Assembly (NCBI GenBank): GCA_945860255.1
Contig: CAMAQI010000113.1
Span: 1 to 7,551 of the forward strand
Source: Methylacidiphilum caldifontis
Lineage (GTDB): Bacteria > Verrucomicrobiota > Verrucomicrobiia > Methylacidiphilales > CAMAQI01
DNA: 7,551 bases
Direction of reading: 5' to 3'
Of this stretch, positions 5,704-7,551 are shown piece after piece. Below the pieces are notes generated by a model. That model had not been told where the DNA came from. It did no database searches and saw only the letters and a program-made list of their open reading frames with translations. The translations under genes were made by a program, and so were the position numbers. Numbering within the stretch: the first letter of the stretch is position 1; every line of letters begins with the position of its first letter.

Positions 5704-6090
5704 TTAAACCAAAGGCGGAGGGGTCAATGGCGCCTCATTCCGAGTTGAGAACAAAAATGTTCCGGCTGAATAGGCAATCGGAAATGAAATCGAAGAAATT
5801 CTAAACGTTGAAAAAAGCGAGGGCAAAATTTCAGATTGTTTTAAAAGCTTCACAAGCCCGACCTCTATCGAATCGGAGTTCTCTTTTTGACTCCCCTTTT
5901 GAACCTGATCACACATTTGACAGGGGTGATTTCCATCAAAAGTTTGCTCGATTCCTTTGGAGAGTCCAACGTTTTGAGAGTAATCCACAAGCATCTTTCC
6001 CCAAGCCACCGACTGCAAAAAGATCCAGTGGCCTCCCATAATTTGGAAGACAGCGATCAAAGCAAGAGTACTGGCTAATTTACGAAACAC
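5704..6090 (-). CDS. Small membrane-anchored protein with HPCQMC motif (unknown function)
   Basis: This 128-aa protein starts at GTG; a TGA three codons upstream rules out a longer form, and GAGG sits 4 bases before the GTG. An N-terminal hydrophobic stretch (about 6-30) should anchor or export it. Then follow ML-DYSQNVGLSKGIEQTFDGNHPCQMCDQVQKG, with C57 and C60 in HPCxxC, a variable Lys/Glu/Ser middle, and a Pro-rich end APLTPPPLV. The TFDGxHPCxxC pattern is one I associate with short uncharacterised proteins of verrucomicrobial type. The architecture (anchor, central CxxC, Pro-rich tail) parallels DUF2946 proteins found beside TonB receptors. The CxxC with adjacent His could bind a metal or haem, or be redox active, in the periplasm. 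It is first in the six-gene strand, 222 bp before the receptor. Existence as a gene is likely; function is inference. Confidence 0.72.
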   Translation of the reverse strand: MFRKLASTLALIAVFQIMGGHWIFLQSVAWGKMLVDYSQNVGLSKGIEQTFDGNHPCQMCDQVQKGSQKENSDSIEVGLVKLLKQSEILPSLFSTFRISSISFPIAYSAGTFLFSTRNEAPLTPPPLV

Positions 6091-6170
6091 ACTGCCTCAG
6101 ATACATCGCTCCCGATTCGTTGACAATCTTTTTCTGAACAAAGGGGCCTAATCTTGGCCTATCATGAGTC

Positions 6171-6295
6171 TCACACCAAGTCACAAAAACACAAAGTTTT
6201 GCGCATCGAAGCAGCAACTCAGAGAAAAGAGGTTTAACCGCCAAAAGAAAACAACCCCGACAAAGAGTACGGGGCAGGAATACGCCAAGGGAAAA
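6171..6295. repeat. Degenerate repeat mosaic E1: half-element with 10-bp words and a small hairpin
   Basis: TCACACCAAG, TCACAAAAAC, ACAAAG (6171-6196) form a 10-bp word array of a CACAAAG type. TTTAACCGCCAAAAG (6233-6247) and TACGCCAAGG (6281-6290) are the left arm of the CGCCAAG family, but no matching right arm is present. Between them, CCCCG (6255-6259) and CGGGG (6270-6274) form a 5-bp G/C stem that looks inserted into the arm. The following AACCACTGATCCCCGCTCATC resembles the inner arm of elements C and D. Confidence 0.6.
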
Positions 6296-6327
6296 ACCAC
6301 TGATCCCCGCTCATCCTGGAAGGGGGG

Positions 6328-6520
6328 AATAGCCTGATCGCTGAATAGCTAGAGAGCTTGATAGCATATAAGCAAAATACCTTAAATTCAAAAAACCATC
6401 AGCCCATCAGCCGATTAGCCCCTCTTTGGCCCTTCTCCAGCCCCTAACTCTCTGCGTCTCCGCGCGAGACACTCCCCTGCATTTTAATGAATTTAAGCTA
6501 TCCTGCTATTTAGCTTTCTC
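6328..6520. repeat. Degenerate repeat mosaic E2: paired 8-bp word arrays
   Basis: Five 8-bp words AATAGCCT, GATCGCTG, AATAGCTA, GAGAGCTT, GATAGCAT run over 6328-6367. An inverted array lies at about 6495-6518, whose reverse complement reads GAAAGCTA, AATAGCAG, GATAGCTT. Between them are three 8-bp words CATCAGCC, CATCAGCC, GATTAGCC (6397-6420) and two 10-bp words ACTCTCTGCG, TCTCCGCGCG (6447-6466). The layout again is word arrays facing an inverted copy, here with an 8-bp instead of a 10-bp period. Confidence 0.6.
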
Positions 6521-6545
6521 TTCTCCCCCAGAGTGATTCAATACC

Positions 6546-7551
6546 ATGATGATCCCCTCTTATGACCTCACCATTATCGGCGGAGGCAGCGCCGGCTACG
6601 CCGCCGCCCGAACCGCTCTTGCACTCGGGGCGAAAGTCGCCGTTGTCGACGGCGCCAAGGAACTCGGAGGACTCTGTATCCTTCGCGGCTGTATGCCGAC
6701 GAAAGCCCTTCTTGAATCGAGCCGCCGCTGGTTTGAAATTCGTCATGCAAAAGAGTTTGGATTACTCACGAAACCGATTCGCCCCGATCTCGACGCCATC
6801 ATGCGTCGGAAGAAAACACTCATCGATGACTTCGCCTCCTATCGCCAGAAACAACTCCTCACCGGAAAATTTAAACTTTATCGGGCTCAGGCCCGATTTC
6901 TTTCTCCAACCCAGCTCGAACTCCAAACCGGAAAGAGAACAGAAACGATCTCCTCAAAAACAATCCTCCTCGCCACGGGCTCGCAAATTCAGATTCTTCC
7001 GCTTCCGGGACTTGAAGCGGTCGGCTATCTCACGAGTGACACGGCGCTTCAACTTAAAAAGCTGCCCCCATCGATTACAGTCTTGGGCGGCGGGGCGATT
7101 GCCCTTGAATTCGCTCAATTCTTTGCCGATCTCGGCACAAAAGTTACAGTGATTCAACGAAGCCCCCATCTGATCCGTGATTTTGATGCCGATCTCGCCA
7201 CCTCTCTTCGGCAGGCCCTTGAAAAACAGGGGATTAAAATCTATACGAATACAGAACTCCTCCGGTTTGAGAAAATAAGGGGTAAAAAAACGACTCATTT
7301 TAAACAAAATGGAAAAACCGTTCAAGTCACCTCCGAGGAGATTTTTTACGGACTCGGACGGATGGCAAACATTGCCGGGCTCCAACTGGAAAATGCAAAA
7401 ATCAAAGTGGCTCATGGCAAGCCGACCGTAAACTCCCGGATGCAAACCTCACAAAAAAACATCTTCGCCGCGGGAGATGTCGCTAGTCCTTACGAGGTGG
7501 TTCATATTGCGATCCAACAAGGGGAGATTGCCGCAAAAAACGCAATCGCTC
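6546..7551 (+). CDS. FAD-dependent pyridine nucleotide-disulfide oxidoreductase, 3' end outside window
   Basis: The frame is open from ATG 6546 to the right edge: 335 codons of an expected 450-470. Residues 12-17 (GGGSAG) form the FAD dinucleotide fold. GGLCILRGCMPTKALL gives the redox-active Cys44 and Cys49 with the CxxxxC spacing of dihydrolipoamide dehydrogenase, glutathione reductase and mercuric reductase. ATGS is at 143-146, the NAD(P) fold GGGAIALE at 181-188, GR at 271-272, and the second FAD motif AAGDVA at 308-313. The NAD(P) second strand ends VIQRS (202-206), lacking the acidic residue usual for NADH, which leans to NADPH. The C-terminal dimer domain, with its His-Glu pair, is not visible, so the substrate cannot be assigned; there is no N-terminal HMA domain. 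A second ATG at 6549 is an alternative start; only a weak GAG lies upstream. The gene is divergent from the uptake locus. Confidence 0.92.
   Translation, partial: MMIPSYDLTIIGGGSAGYAAARTALALGAKVAVVDGAKELGGLCILRGCMPTKALLESSRRWFEIRHAKEFGLLTKPIRPDLDAIMRRKKTLIDDFASYRQKQLLTGKFKLYRAQARFLSPTQLELQTGKRTETISSKTILLATGSQIQILPLPGLEAVGYLTSDTALQLKKLPPSITVLGGGAIALEFAQFFADLGTKVTVIQRSPHLIRDFDADLATSLRQALEKQGIKIYTNTELLRFEKIRGKKTTHFKQNGKTVQVTSEEIFYGLGRMANIAGLQLENAKIKVAHGKPTVNSRMQTSQKNIFAAGDVASPYEVVHIAIQQGEIAAKNAIA

Larger units (their letters stand above)
6091..6545. other. Divergent intergenic region with repeat mosaic, no gene seen
   Basis: This 455-bp region separates the minus-strand uptake locus from the plus-strand flavoprotein gene and must hold promoters for both. 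I find no convincing -35/-10 pair: a TTGACA occurs at 6120-6125, but the nearest -10-like hexamers are too far away. No Fur-box-like dyad stands out. GGCC half-sites at 6145-6148 and 6156-6159 form a weak dyad around TAATCTT. From 6171 onward the sequence is mostly degenerate short-word repeats, annotated separately. Confidence 0.6.

Noticed and set aside
6120..6154. TTGACA at 6120 as the -35 of a promoter for the flavoprotein gene.
   Set aside because: No -10-like hexamer at 16-19 bp spacing; the closest (CCTAAT, TAATCT) are 21-23 bp away and the start codon is about 400 bp downstream.
6562..7152. A 196-aa open frame on the plus strand.
   Set aside because: It is a shadow of the flavoprotein gene in another frame; its Ser/Arg/Pro-rich translation has no family features, whereas the 6546 frame has all the FAD/NAD motifs.
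6954..7445. A 163-aa open frame on the minus strand.
   Set aside because: It lies wholly antisense to the flavoprotein gene and shows no recognisable domain.

Overview
The window is bacterial DNA from a Gram-negative, double-membraned organism. A TonB-dependent outer-membrane receptor and a full ExbB-ExbD-TonB motor require an outer membrane. The phylum is not fixed by the sequence. A small HPCxxC protein, a GGLCxLRGC-type flavoprotein and intergenic DNA rich in short-word repeats remind me of Verrucomicrobiota/PVC-type or candidate-phylum genomes, but this is a weak inference from memory.

Layout. (1) Positions 1-386, plus strand: the 3' end of an ORF6N-domain (phage-type DNA-binding) gene that enters from the left edge. 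(2) Positions 383-6090, minus strand: six co-directional genes. In transcription order they are a small membrane-anchored protein with an HPCQMC motif, a 709-aa TonB-dependent receptor, a 230-aa two-helix PepSY protein, ExbB, ExbD and TonB. This looks like one self-sufficient outer-membrane uptake locus: receptor, a probable inner-membrane reductase or processing partner, and a dedicated proton-driven motor. The cargo is not shown by sequence; iron, haem or another metal complex is the usual inference for receptor + PepSY pairs. (3) Positions 6091-6545: a divergent intergenic region made largely of degenerate short-word repeats. (4) Positions 6546 to the right edge, plus strand: the first 335 codons of a dihydrolipoamide dehydrogenase/mercuric reductase-type flavoprotein disulfide reductase.

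The most unusual signal is in the gaps. Apart from the 3-bp exbD-tonB junction, every gap in the minus-strand locus holds a 100-190 bp composite element. These elements consist of tandem, roughly 10-bp words (ACCGCCAAGG-like, GATCAGCGAA-like, CTCTGCG-like) that reappear in inverted order on the other side, giving nested inverted repeats. The best one (5526-5693) has outer arms pairing at 29 positions with one bulged base. The divergent region carries a decayed mosaic of the same word families plus 8-bp word arrays. One element arm reaches the exbB stop codon, another ends 8 bp before the PepSY start codon, and a third is followed by a U8 tract in the leader of the receptor. These elements may therefore shape transcript ends or relative expression within the locus.
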